This document shows positions 16,340-24,293 of a stretch of 64,000 bases of DNA, piece after piece (position 1 is the stretch's first letter; every line of letters begins with the position of its first letter). Position numbers and translations under genes: made by a program. The stretch spans positions 186,001-250,000 of the forward strand of contig CP128407.1 of assembly GCA_046846435.1 (NCBI GenBank). The letters are read 5' to 3'. This DNA comes from Nanosynbacter sp963524495. Lineage in GTDB: Bacteria > Patescibacteriota > Saccharimonadia > Saccharimonadales > Saccharimonadaceae. The notes under the pieces were generated by a model that saw only the letters and a list, made by a program, of their open reading frames with translations, was not told where the DNA came from and searched no databases.

Positions 16340-17068
16340 ATGTCTGTAACAGTAGATATGAAAGCTTTGTTTGAAGCTGGTGTCCATTTTGGGCACAAAA
16401 CTAGCCGCTGGCACCCGAAGATGGCGCCATATATTCATTCAAAACGCCAAGATAGTCATATTATTGACTTGGCGAAGACGGCTGAGGCGTTAGAGAAGGC
16501 GCTGCCGGAGTTGACGAAGATTGCCGCTAGCGGTAAAAAGATATTGTTCGTCGGTACGAAAAAACAAGCCAAAGACGTGGTGCGTCAAGCGGCCGAGAGT
16601 ATCAATCAGCCGTACGTGGTTGAACGCTGGATCGGCGGTATGCTGACCAACGGCGCAACGATTGCTCAGCAGATCAAGAAGTTGAAGAACCTCGAGAAGC
16701 GGATGGCGTCGGGCGACCTGGAAAAGCGCTACAACAAGCTAGAGGTGCAGCGCTTCCAGGAGGAAATTGATAACCTGAATTTCAAATACGGTGGCATTAA
16801 GAATTTGATGGGCAAGCCGGGCGCAGTGGTCGTGGTTGACGCGCTGACTGATGCGAACGCAGTGTGCGAGGCAGAGGCTCTGGGCGTGCCGGTGTTTGCC
16901 GTGGTTGATACTAATGTCAATCCAACGGGCATCAATTATGTTATCCCAGGCAACGACGATGCGATCAAGAGCATCCAGCAGCTACTTGACTACTTCACGG
17001 CGGCCGTAGCTGAGGGTGCGGGTAGCGTGAAAGCTGAAGAAAAACCAGTGAAAAAAGAGGAGAAATAG
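16340..17068 (+). CDS. rpsB: 30S ribosomal protein S2
   Basis: S2 of 242 aa, a small-subunit protein needed for S1 and translation initiation. Signatures are FEAGVHFGHKTSRWHPKMAPYI (about 10-31), VGTKKQAKDVV (about 71-81), ERWIGGMLTN (about 98-107) and GVPVFAVVDTNVNPTGINYVIPGNDDAIKSI (about 182-212). A strong AAGGAG lies upstream. The last about 20 residues are charged low complexity. It is 1 nt from tsf, the classic rpsB-tsf operon. Confidence 0.96.
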   Translation: MSVTVDMKALFEAGVHFGHKTSRWHPKMAPYIHSKRQDSHIIDLAKTAEALEKALPELTKIAASGKKILFVGTKKQAKDVVRQAAESINQPYVVERWIGGMLTNGATIAQQIKKLKNLEKRMASGDLEKRYNKLEVQRFQEEIDNLNFKYGGIKNLMGKPGAVVVVDALTDANAVCEAEALGVPVFAVVDTNVNPTGINYVIPGNDDAIKSIQQLLDYFTAAVAEGAGSVKAEEKPVKKEEK

Positions 17069-17069
17069 G

Positions 17070-17666
17070 ATGGGAGTTTCTGTTGATGACATTAAAAAAC
17101 TGCGCGAATTGACTGGTGTGGGCTTGACTGATGCAAAGAAGGCGCTAGTCGAAACTGATGGCGATTTTGACAAGGCGCTGGAGGCGATGCGCAAGAAAGG
17201 CTTGACCAAGGCGGAGAAAAAAGGCGACCGCGAAGCGCGCGAAGGCTTGATCGAGGGCTATGTGCATTCGGGCCGAATTGGCGTGGTGGTTGAAGTGAAC
17301 TGTGAGACCGACTTCGTGGCGCGGCTGGATGATTTCAAGACATTGGCGCACGAAATTGCTATGCAAATTGCAGCCATGAGTCCGAAGTATGTTTCTGAGG
17401 CGGATATTCCGGCTGAGGAAATGGAGCGGGTTAGGACAGAGCTAATGGCCAGCGAGGCATTGGCAAGCAAGCCTGAAGAAATGCGTGAAAAAATCGTTGA
17501 AGGTCAATTGAAAAAGCACTTTGTCGAACAGGTGTTGATGAGCCAGGCATACATCTTGGACGACTCTAAGACAGTTGAGCAGCATATTAAGGAGGCGATC
17601 GCTAAACTGGGCGAGAACATCGTGGTTCGTCAGTTTAGGCGAATCGAGCTGGGCGTGAGCGAATAA
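17070..17666 (+). CDS. tsf: Elongation factor Ts
   Basis: Nucleotide exchange factor for EF-Tu, short form of 198 aa (E. coli about 283). It has the N-terminal UBA-like motif LRELTGVGLTDAKKALVETDGDFDKALEAMRKKG (about 9-42) and the EF-Tu contact EVNCETDFVARLDDF (about 75-89), followed by one shortened core domain. GAGGAGAAA overlaps the end of rpsB. A strong bidirectional terminator follows. Confidence 0.95.
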   Translation: MGVSVDDIKKLRELTGVGLTDAKKALVETDGDFDKALEAMRKKGLTKAEKKGDREAREGLIEGYVHSGRIGVVVEVNCETDFVARLDDFKTLAHEIAMQIAAMSPKYVSEADIPAEEMERVRTELMASEALASKPEEMREKIVEGQLKKHFVEQVLMSQAYILDDSKTVEQHIKEAIAKLGENIVVRQFRRIELGVSE

Positions 17667-17693
17667 TATCGTCATACTTTGGCTTAGCATGAT

Positions 17694-17718
17694 AAATCCC
17701 GCCAAAATGGCGGGATTT
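17694..17718. terminator. Bidirectional terminator between tsf and recF
   Basis: AAATCCCGCCA (17694-17704) / TGGCGGGATTT (17708-17718), a perfect 11-bp stem with 3-nt loop. The distal arm reaches the recF stop codon. Confidence 0.92.
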
Positions 17719-18773
17719 TAGCGTGTTGAGATTATCAAACAGTCATCCCTTTGGTGGCGGGCGTCGGTGGTGGTGACCACGAATTGATGATGTTGGATGG
17801 TTTCTTGGAGAAGTTTTTCACGGGTTGCGTCTAGTTCGGAAAAGACATCGTCTAGCAGGATGAGCGGCCGCGATTGGCTAGCTTTTGTCTGCAGTTCCAG
17901 CTCGAGCAGTTTGAAAGTCAGCATAATAGTACGCATTTCACCGCGTGAGGCAACTTTGATGGCCGGCTGGTTGTGGAGGAAAGTAGTAAAATCTTCGCGG
18001 TGTGGGCCGGCCGAAGTATGGCCTGTAGCGATCTCATAGTCGCGGGCGCGCTGCAGACGGTCGAGAAGCGCTTGTTCGTATTGATCAAGTGATGCACTGG
18101 CTTGATAAGCAGCTGCAAAAGCTGTCTTGCGTCCCGCCAGCGCTGCATATAGACTACTCAGCGCCATCTCGTGCTTCGCCAAGAATTCAGCACGAGCCTG
18201 GGCGATGTGGGTCGCTAGCTGAACGAACTTAATATCCCAGGCAAAGAGATGATCACGCCAGTTTTGGGTCGTCTCGTGGGGGTGTTTGAGTAGTTCATTG
18301 CGCTGCAGCAAGGTTCGATGAAAGGCACGGAGAGTGGCTTCGTATTGAGCATCCAGCCGAGATAATATACCGTCCAGAAAATCCCGTCGCCGCGATGGCG
18401 AGGAGGAAATAAGTCGTAGCTCGCTTGGCTCAAATAGAACGACCGGTAGGCGATGTTTGCGGGGAAGGAGCTTGCTGCGGCTATCGTTAATCGTGAACTC
18501 TTTATTTATCGTGCCGTCGGTTGTGCGGAGCAACTGGAGGCGTCGAGGGGTATCATTAGTTTCGAGGTGGATGATGGTTTGCGCCTGGTCATGTTGCATG
18601 CAATCAGCAAGGCTGCCACGAAAGCTACTGCCGCGGATGGCGACGTATATCGCTTCGAGCAAGTTTGTCTTGCCGGTGCCGTTTGGGCCAATGATGACGG
18701 TGCCGCCCGGCGCCAGTGTCGTCTCATAGAGGCCGTAGGAGCGAAAATGATATAGTTTAATGTGTGTTATCAC
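17718..18773 (-). CDS. recF: DNA replication and repair protein RecF
   Basis: SMC-like ATPase of 351 aa acting at single-stranded gaps with RecO (recO is at 61537) and RecR. ITHIKLYHFRSYG is the typical start. Walker A is GPNGTGKTN (about 30-38), and the Walker B/signature end contains LILLDDVFSELD (about 308-319). The start is GTG 18773, placed 8 nt after TGA + TATAAT. The TGA of that box is also the stop codon of the upstream hypothetical gene. dnaA and dnaN, the usual neighbours, are not in the window. Confidence 0.93.
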   Translation of the reverse strand: MITHIKLYHFRSYGLYETTLAPGGTVIIGPNGTGKTNLLEAIYVAIRGSSFRGSLADCMQHDQAQTIIHLETNDTPRRLQLLRTTDGTINKEFTINDSRSKLLPRKHRLPVVLFEPSELRLISSSPSRRRDFLDGILSRLDAQYEATLRAFHRTLLQRNELLKHPHETTQNWRDHLFAWDIKFVQLATHIAQARAEFLAKHEMALSSLYAALAGRKTAFAAAYQASASLDQYEQALLDRLQRARDYEIATGHTSAGPHREDFTTFLHNQPAIKVASRGEMRTIMLTFKLLELELQTKASQSRPLILLDDVFSELDATREKLLQETIQHHQFVVTTTDARHQRDDCLIISTR

Positions 18774-18781
18774 TGACGATA

Positions 18782-18790
18782 ATTATATCA
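18782..18790 (-). promoter_or_regulatory. Extended -10 of recF (overlaps upstream stop codon)
   Basis: TGA + TATAAT on the minus strand (18790-18782), 8 nt before GTG 18773. The TGA is the stop codon of the gene ending at 18788. Confidence 0.65.
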
Positions 18791-19444
18791 CGCGGCTTCT
18801 TCTGGTGAGGTTAGTTCCGCATAGGGATCGGCTACCCGTCGGAGATTTTTTTGGTCTTCTGGATCGATGAGCCCTGGATGAGAGAGAATGCTATGTTTGA
18901 TTTGGGTTTCATGCAGCGAAAGTGGACGTTGCATATTTCTATATTCGGGCGGTAGGTCTTGCTCGTTACCACTAGTAATATCGTTTTCGATGACACATTC
19001 CCACGTGTCGGGTGCGCTCTCGATGAGCTTGACGTGGTGAGTGCCGGTGACGCCCAGGTAATCAATAGGCATTGGCGGAAGTTCAATGGTTACTCGTGGT
19101 GTTTCGGGGCGCTCCTCCATATACCAGTCTTCTGCACGGCAGATGGTGAATTCCTGTCCCCCGTACCTAACTTTTACGGTCTTAAAGCCATTGGGGTGTT
19201 CCTTGTCGGCATCAAGAGTCTTATTATTCTCAGCGGCGATCGCGGTAGCCTCACCGAAGAACTCACGACTTTCGTCTTGGTCGCCTGGTGTTTCCACGTC
19301 GCCGGTAGGTTCGTTAATACCATCCGGGAGATTACCGTAAAGGTCTGCATTATAGCCACTGTTGCGTGCTGCAACTTCCTCAGGACTAAGCAGTGACGCT
19401 TCCGTCTCTCCAGTTTGCGTTAGTCGCTCAATATCGCAGGCCAT
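18788..19444 (-). CDS. Orphan protein of unknown function, 218 aa
   Basis: Not recognised. Soluble, acidic protein, with a charged and probably flexible N-terminus (about 1-80, rich in E, D, N and G) and a more ordered region from about 85: TVKVRYGGQEFTICRAEDWY, then VTIELPPMPIDYLG and a histidine-rich VTGTHHVKLIE. No signal peptide or membrane segment. A canonical promoter (TTGACT-17-TAAAAT, 19510-19482) precedes it with about 30 nt of leader. The ribosome site is weak (AGAAG adjoining ATG). It lies directly upstream of recF but recF has its own promoter. Confidence 0.65.
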   Translation of the reverse strand: MACDIERLTQTGETEASLLSPEEVAARNSGYNADLYGNLPDGINEPTGDVETPGDQDESREFFGEATAIAAENNKTLDADKEHPNGFKTVKVRYGGQEFTICRAEDWYMEERPETPRVTIELPPMPIDYLGVTGTHHVKLIESAPDTWECVIENDITSGNEQDLPPEYRNMQRPLSLHETQIKHSILSHPGLIDPEDQKNLRRVADPYAELTSPEEAA

Positions 19445-19481
19445 CTTCTAAGTTTTTATTTAGTTATACGTTAACGTTTTA

Positions 19482-19510
19482 ATTTTAGCATGAATGTTTG
19501 GATAAGTCAA
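19482..19510 (-). promoter_or_regulatory. Promoter of the orphan gene ending at 18788
   Basis: TTGACT (19510-19505), 17-bp spacer, TAAAAT (19487-19482) preceded by TGC, on the minus strand. It is divergent from the frr promoter. Confidence 0.72.
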
Positions 19511-19532
19511 GCAGACAACCTTGCCACTAGTC

Positions 19533-19541
19533 TGTTATAAT
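19533..19541 (+). promoter_or_regulatory. Extended -10 of the frr-proS operon
   Basis: TGT + TATAAT (19533-19541), no clear -35. Leader of about 18 nt with GGGAGGAAAT before ATG 19566. Confidence 0.65.
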
Positions 19542-19565
19542 GGATGACAGATAACGGGAGGAAAT

Positions 19566-20120
19566 ATGTTTGACACACAACCATATGAGGATAAAATGGC
19601 GCAGGCGTTTAGTCATTTTCAGGACGAGCTAAAAAAGGTGCGGACGGGCCGGGCGCATGCCGGAATGCTGGACGGCGTGATGGTAGAGGCGTACGGGACG
19701 CGGATGCCGCTGAACCAGGTGGCAAATGTGACGGCGCCGGAGGCGCAGATGCTGCTGGTGACGCCATTTGATCCGAGTAATATTACGGCGATTTCGGCAG
19801 CGATTCGCGATAATCAGAGTTTGGGCTTTAATCCGTCCGATGACGGGCGAGTGGTGCGCGTGCCGGTGCCGGCATTGACCGAGGAGCGCCGCAAGCAATT
19901 AGTCAAGCAAGTCAGCGAAAAGGTCGAAGAAGCGCGGATCGCTATGCGGACGATTCGCCAGGATGCTCTGAAGGATGCCAAGCGGATGAAGGATGCCAAG
20001 GAGCTTGGCGAGGATGATTATAAGCGAGTCGAGAAGGAGATTGATGCGCTGATGAGTAAGGTGCAAGCACAAATTGACGAAGCGTTTAAGGCAAAAGAAA
20101 AGGATGTGTTGACGGTTTGA
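19566..20120 (+). CDS. frr: Ribosome recycling factor
   Basis: RRF of 184 aa, which splits post-termination ribosomes together with EF-G. Conserved blocks are LKKVRTGRAHAGMLDGV (about 22-38), YGTRMPLNQVANVTAPEAQMLLVTPFD (about 43-69) and the helical EERRKQLVKQVSEKVEEARIAMRTIRQDA (about 106-134). GGGAGG lies 4-5 nt before ATG. It is the first gene of a six-gene head-to-tail run to proS. pyrH, its common upstream neighbour, is absent here. Confidence 0.95.
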   Translation: MFDTQPYEDKMAQAFSHFQDELKKVRTGRAHAGMLDGVMVEAYGTRMPLNQVANVTAPEAQMLLVTPFDPSNITAISAAIRDNQSLGFNPSDDGRVVRVPVPALTEERRKQLVKQVSEKVEEARIAMRTIRQDALKDAKRMKDAKELGEDDYKRVEKEIDALMSKVQAQIDEAFKAKEKDVLTV

Positions 20121-21598
20121 TGAATCAGACGTTTGCCAAGCGCGTAAAAGAGTTAGGGCTGCCGCTGGATCAGATCATTATCATTGGTAGCGGTATTTTG
20201 GATCAATTAGGAATCCGCCAGTCTGCCGATATCGACGTGGCGGCTGGTCGAGCGGTATTAGAAAAAATTGCTCGTAGCGGTGGCTGGGTCGAAAAGCTTG
20301 ATAAAAATCAACGCCGGTATTTGGTGAAGTATGATGGGTCGGTCGAAGTCTGGGATGGCTGGGAGATTGATGGGCGAATTGTTGAATACGACGAGCTGCT
20401 GGACTACGCGGTGAAATATGACGGTGTGAAGTTTGTCAATCTAGATTTTCTGCGGCGCTGGAAAAACTGGCGCGGGCGCGAAAAAGATATCCAGGATGTG
20501 AGGTTGATTGATGAATATCTAAAGAACACCGATGTGGCAGCTGTTCTTGAACAATGCGCCCCAGAGATTAATCGGTATATCGCGAACGTTTTTGAAGAAT
20601 TTCAAGCAGATTTGGCGAACGTTTCTTTTACTGATTTATCGCGGTGGGCGCTTGAAGAGTCAAAAGTATATGCGCTTGGTCCAGGTAAGCGGCTGCGCGG
20701 CGCGCTTGTCATGCTGATGTGCACGGAGCTGTCTGTCGATAAAGAAGCAGCGGGCTACTTAGCAGCAGCAATTGAGTTGATGCATAGCTATCTGCTCATC
20801 ATTGATGATGTGATGGATAAGTCGCCAATTCGTCGGGGTCATCCAACAGCGCATGAGGCGTACAAGGCTACGTTTTCTGGTCTGCAGCCAACGCAGTTTG
20901 AGTCAGACTTTGCCGCCGTTAACGTTGGCACTTTGACGCAGCATGTAGCGAACTGGGCAATTATGAAAGCAGAGCGTGTAGCCGACGTACCTGCGGGTAC
21001 TGTTGCTAGGGTCATGCACCGATATATTGCTATTACTAACTTGGGGCAATTGGATGACCTGGCTGCTTCGGTTGATCGGCCAAGCTCGACTGAGCAGGTG
21101 CTTGAGATATATCACAAAAAGAGCGGCTACTATAGTTTTATCAATCCTATCGCGTGTGCTCTGGCGCTTGCGAATCGGCTCGATGATAAGGTATTGGCTC
21201 AACTTGAGGCGTTTGGTTTACCGGCTGGAGTGGCTTTTCAGCTGCGTGACGACTGGCTGGGTGTATTTGGAGACAGTAAAGAATCTGGCAAGGCAAATCT
21301 TGACGACATTCGTGAGGGTAAGAACACGTTTTTGGTTCAAGCAACGTTGGCCAATGTCAAAGAGGAGGACAGAGCGAGACTTCTGTCTATATTGGGGAAC
21401 GAGGGGGCTACAGAAGAGTCATTACAAGTAGTGCGGCAGATGATGGTTAGCTCTGGAGCAGTAGAGGCATCTGATGCTATTATAAGAGATGCTGCTCAAG
21501 CAGCGATAGATGCAATTGATAGAGTTACTTGCTTTAGTCGGCACTTTGCAGAGGTAATGAAAAAGATAATACAATACACTATGGAGCGCAGAAAATGA
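20120..21598 (+). CDS. Fusion: nucleotidyltransferase-like domain plus polyprenyl diphosphate synthase
   Basis: Protein of 492 aa in two parts. The N-terminal part (about 1-138) resembles a nucleotidyltransferase fold: IIIIGSGILDQLG followed by SADIDVAAG (G-S then D-x-D) and VKFVNLDFLRRWKNWRGREKDIQDV at its end. This assignment is by motif only. The C-terminal part (about 145-490) is a trans-isoprenyl diphosphate synthase: GPGKRLRGAL, first aspartate-rich motif LLIIDDVMDKSPIRRG (about 230-245) and second motif QLRDDWLGVFGD (about 373-384). It should supply the allylic primer for UppS encoded next. ATG 20120 overlaps the frr stop (TGATG), and the stop overlaps the uppS ATG. Confidence 0.82.
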   Translation: MNQTFAKRVKELGLPLDQIIIIGSGILDQLGIRQSADIDVAAGRAVLEKIARSGGWVEKLDKNQRRYLVKYDGSVEVWDGWEIDGRIVEYDELLDYAVKYDGVKFVNLDFLRRWKNWRGREKDIQDVRLIDEYLKNTDVAAVLEQCAPEINRYIANVFEEFQADLANVSFTDLSRWALEESKVYALGPGKRLRGALVMLMCTELSVDKEAAGYLAAAIELMHSYLLIIDDVMDKSPIRRGHPTAHEAYKATFSGLQPTQFESDFAAVNVGTLTQHVANWAIMKAERVADVPAGTVARVMHRYIAITNLGQLDDLAASVDRPSSTEQVLEIYHKKSGYYSFINPIACALALANRLDDKVLAQLEAFGLPAGVAFQLRDDWLGVFGDSKESGKANLDDIREGKNTFLVQATLANVKEEDRARLLSILGNEGATEESLQVVRQMMVSSGAVEASDAIIRDAAQAAIDAIDRVTCFSRHFAEVMKKIIQYTMERRK

Positions 21599-22284
21599 AG
21601 AACGACACACCGACTCATATAGGATTTATCGTTGATGGCAATCGTCGCTGGGCGAAGCAGCACGGACTACCTGCCTATGAGGGGCATTTGGCGGGATACA
21701 ATAGTCTGAAGGATGTGCTACTGGAGACGTTGCGCCGTGGCGTCAAGTATGCCAGCGCGTATGTGTTCAGTACAGAAAATTGGAAGCGCTCCGAGGAGGA
21801 GGTCGGGCATTTGATGGGTCTGCTGCTCAAGGTGCTGGAGTCGGACGTGCCGATATTTTTGGAGCACAATGTACGGATGCGGGTGATCGGTTCGCGCGAG
21901 GGGTTGTCAGAGACCTTACGAAAAGCGATTGAGCGGGCCGAGGAGCGAACGCGGAATTTGACGGGCGGCGAGCTGCTTTTGTGTCTCAATTATGGCGGAC
22001 ATTTGGAAATTGCCGATGCGGTTAAAAAAATTGTTCAGTCGGGCGTGGCGGTCGAAGCCGTGACACCAGAACTGATCGCTCAGAACTTATATGCGCCAGA
22101 AGTACCGCCGTGTGACCTCATCGTACGAACAAGCGGCGAACAGCGATTGAGTAATTTCATGCTGTGGCGGGCGGCATATAGCGAGCTAATGTTCATCGAG
22201 AAAAACTGGCCAGACATGACAACAAAAGATGTGGAGTTCATTCTGGAGGAGTACAAAAAACGTAATCGGCGCTTTGGAGGGTAA
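21595..22284 (+). CDS. uppS: Undecaprenyl diphosphate synthase (cis-prenyltransferase)
   Basis: Cis-prenyltransferase of 229 aa that elongates an allylic diphosphate to the C55 lipid carrier for wall synthesis. Catalytic Asp14 lies in HIGFIVDGNRRWAKQHG. Later motifs are YVFSTENWKRS (about 57-67), LCLNYGGHLEIADAV and the C-terminal RTSGEQRLSNFMLWRAAYSELMF (about 178-200). The start overlaps the preceding stop by ATGA, so translation is coupled to the polyprenyl synthase fusion that should provide its primer. Length is typical. Confidence 0.95.
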   Translation: MKNDTPTHIGFIVDGNRRWAKQHGLPAYEGHLAGYNSLKDVLLETLRRGVKYASAYVFSTENWKRSEEEVGHLMGLLLKVLESDVPIFLEHNVRMRVIGSREGLSETLRKAIERAEERTRNLTGGELLLCLNYGGHLEIADAVKKIVQSGVAVEAVTPELIAQNLYAPEVPPCDLIVRTSGEQRLSNFMLWRAAYSELMFIEKNWPDMTTKDVEFILEEYKKRNRRFGG

Positions 22285-22286
22285 TA

Positions 22287-23453
22287 ATGGTGTTCATTGG
22301 AATTTTGATCGGGCTGATCATACTGGTTTTGTTGGTGGTAGTGCACGAATTGGGGCACGCGATCGTGGCGCGGCGTAATGGTGTGGTGGTTGAGGAATTC
22401 GGTATCGGCTTCCCACCGTCTGCAAAAAAGTGGCGGCCTAAAAAGAGCTTTCTCGGCAAGAACGTGGTGTTTAGTCTAAACTGGCTGCCGCTCGGCGGGT
22501 TCGTCAAGCTGAAGGGTGAATACGATTCGGCCGAAGGTGCGGGGACGTATGGCGGCGCTACCTTTTGGGTAAAGACTAAGATTTTGCTAGCTGGCGTGAT
22601 GATGAATTGGCTGACGGCTGTCCTGCTGTTTATGATATTGGCGCTGGTGGGGATGCCAAAAATTTTACCACAGCAAGCGGTGCTGCCGTTTGATTCACGA
22701 GTGGAACGTTCAGCGCTGACGGTGGCGCGAGTGACGCCAGGTTCGCCAGCGGAGAAAGTTGGCCTTCAGCGTGGCGATGAGGTGCGAAAGATCGGCGATC
22801 GCAGCGTGACAACACCGGCGGAGCTGTCGGCAGCTACAAAAGCGCAGGCTGGTCGCGAGGTGACGATTGAGCTGGTGCGCGGCGGTCAGATGTTCGCCAA
22901 GCAGGTTAAATTGCAAACTGCTGAGCAAGCAAAGAATGGCGGCTATCTCGGCGTCGGCCCGCAACAGACGGAAACGATTCACAGCACCTGGTCGGCGCCG
23001 ATCGCAGCAGTGGTGACTACGGGGCAATTGACGTATGAGACGGTGGCGGGCGTTGGCTCGATCCTTGTAAAAACGATCAACGGGACGATCGGGCAATTAT
23101 TTGGTTCGTCAGAATCTCGCCAGGCGGCCAAGGCTGATCTGGCGGCGGTTGGCGAAAGTGTGGCAGGTCCGGTCGGCATCTTGGGTGTGCTGTTTCCGGC
23201 GGTGCTGAGTTCTGGTGTGACACAGATTTTATTGCTGGCGGCGATCATCTCGTTGACGCTGGCGGTGATGAACGTACTGCCAATTCCAGCACTAGACGGT
23301 GGGCGGTGGTTTACGATGGCAGGCTTTAAACTATTTAAGAAAAAATTGACCAAAGAGCGTGAGGAAACGATTCAGGGCATCGGCTTTCTGGTGCTAATGG
23401 CACTGACGGTTTTAGTGACATGGAGTGATATTGCGAAAGTATTAAGGGGGTGA
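22287..23453 (+). CDS. rseP: Site-2 metalloprotease, RseP family (M50) with PDZ domain
   Basis: Intramembrane zinc protease of 388 aa. The active site is H20-E-L-G-H24 in the first membrane helix (VVVHELGHAIVARRNG). A PDZ domain (about 150-220) contains SPAEKVGLQRGDEVRKIGD. The conserved NVLPIPALDGGRW (about 330-342) supplies the second zinc-ligand aspartate. RseP-type enzymes cleave anti-sigma factors and leftover signal peptides in the membrane. Starts 3 nt after uppS, with GGAGGG upstream. It overlaps the next gene by GTGA. Confidence 0.93.
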   Translation: MVFIGILIGLIILVLLVVVHELGHAIVARRNGVVVEEFGIGFPPSAKKWRPKKSFLGKNVVFSLNWLPLGGFVKLKGEYDSAEGAGTYGGATFWVKTKILLAGVMMNWLTAVLLFMILALVGMPKILPQQAVLPFDSRVERSALTVARVTPGSPAEKVGLQRGDEVRKIGDRSVTTPAELSAATKAQAGREVTIELVRGGQMFAKQVKLQTAEQAKNGGYLGVGPQQTETIHSTWSAPIAAVVTTGQLTYETVAGVGSILVKTINGTIGQLFGSSESRQAAKADLAAVGESVAGPVGILGVLFPAVLSSGVTQILLLAAIISLTLAVMNVLPIPALDGGRWFTMAGFKLFKKKLTKEREETIQGIGFLVLMALTVLVTWSDIAKVLRG

Positions 23454-24292
23454 ATGTGAGGAAGTGGGCCAAAAAGGAAAATAGTCAGTCGACGACAAAG
23501 GGGCAGTTAAATAAAAATAATTGGTGGCTACTCATCGTGCTGCCAGCGTGGACGTATGCGGCGTTCTGGATGGCGCAGTTAGTTGTGCTCGGTCTGGTGT
23601 GGGTATTGCATCGGGTTGGTGTGCCGCTTGGTTCGGTGAATGAGGTGCTGCTGAACGCGACGGGCTCGGTCATTGTGTACGTACTAGCGGTGACCTTGGT
23701 GGTGAGTCTGCCGTTTTATGTCCGTCGCCGCCGGACAACGCTGAAAGAAATGGGGGTGACCGATTGGCCGTCGTGGTGGGACGTGGTGATTACACCGGCA
23801 GCCTTTATTGTATACACGATTTGTTCAGCGGTGTTTTTAACAGTGGTGACTAAACTGATAGCAATTGATATTCACCAGCCACAAGCACTGCCATTCTCGC
23901 AGTCAATGCTCGGTACCCAGTGGCAATATATCGCGGCATTTATGACGATAGCAGTATTGGCGCCAGTGGCGGAAGAACTACTCTTTCGCGGTTATTTGTA
24001 TGGTAAATTGCGGCGGACGGCACCAGTTTGGATGGCGGTTTTGATCACCAGCCTGACGTTTGGGGCAGCGCATTTGTGGGGAGGCAGCGGGTCGCTGCAG
24101 TGGGCGGTCGCGGTAGACACCTTTGTACTGAGTATCGTGATGAGCCTGGCACGTGAGTATACGGGCGCAATTTGGGTGCCAGTTCTGATGCATATCGCGA
24201 AAAACAGCATCGCCTTTTATGCGCTGTACGTTAATCCAAACCTTTTAGAGCAACTAAAGTCGGCGCTGCTGCCGCTTATCGGAGGAATGTAA
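23450..24292 (+). CDS. CPBP-family intramembrane metalloprotease
   Basis: Polytopic protein of 280 aa, of the CAAX protease/bacteriocin-processing (Abi) family. Motif 1 with the EE pair and arginine is APVAEELLFRGYLYGKLRR (about 173-191), and a later motif is TFGAAHLW (about 202-209). About eight hydrophobic helices. Members in other bacteria process prenylated or secreted peptides or give bacteriocin immunity; the substrate here is unknown. The GTG 23450 start overlaps the rseP stop. Two unrelated intramembrane proteases in tandem suggests a shared membrane-proteolysis task. Confidence 0.88.
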   Translation: MNVRKWAKKENSQSTTKGQLNKNNWWLLIVLPAWTYAAFWMAQLVVLGLVWVLHRVGVPLGSVNEVLLNATGSVIVYVLAVTLVVSLPFYVRRRRTTLKEMGVTDWPSWWDVVITPAAFIVYTICSAVFLTVVTKLIAIDIHQPQALPFSQSMLGTQWQYIAAFMTIAVLAPVAEELLFRGYLYGKLRRTAPVWMAVLITSLTFGAAHLWGGSGSLQWAVAVDTFVLSIVMSLAREYTGAIWVPVLMHIAKNSIAFYALYVNPNLLEQLKSALLPLIGGM

Positions 24293-24293
24293 G

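Noticed and set aside
5656..18773. Replication origin suggested by parAB and recF
   Set aside because: No dnaA, dnaN, rpmH, gyrB or cluster of DnaA boxes was seen, and the genes are separated by unrelated loci.
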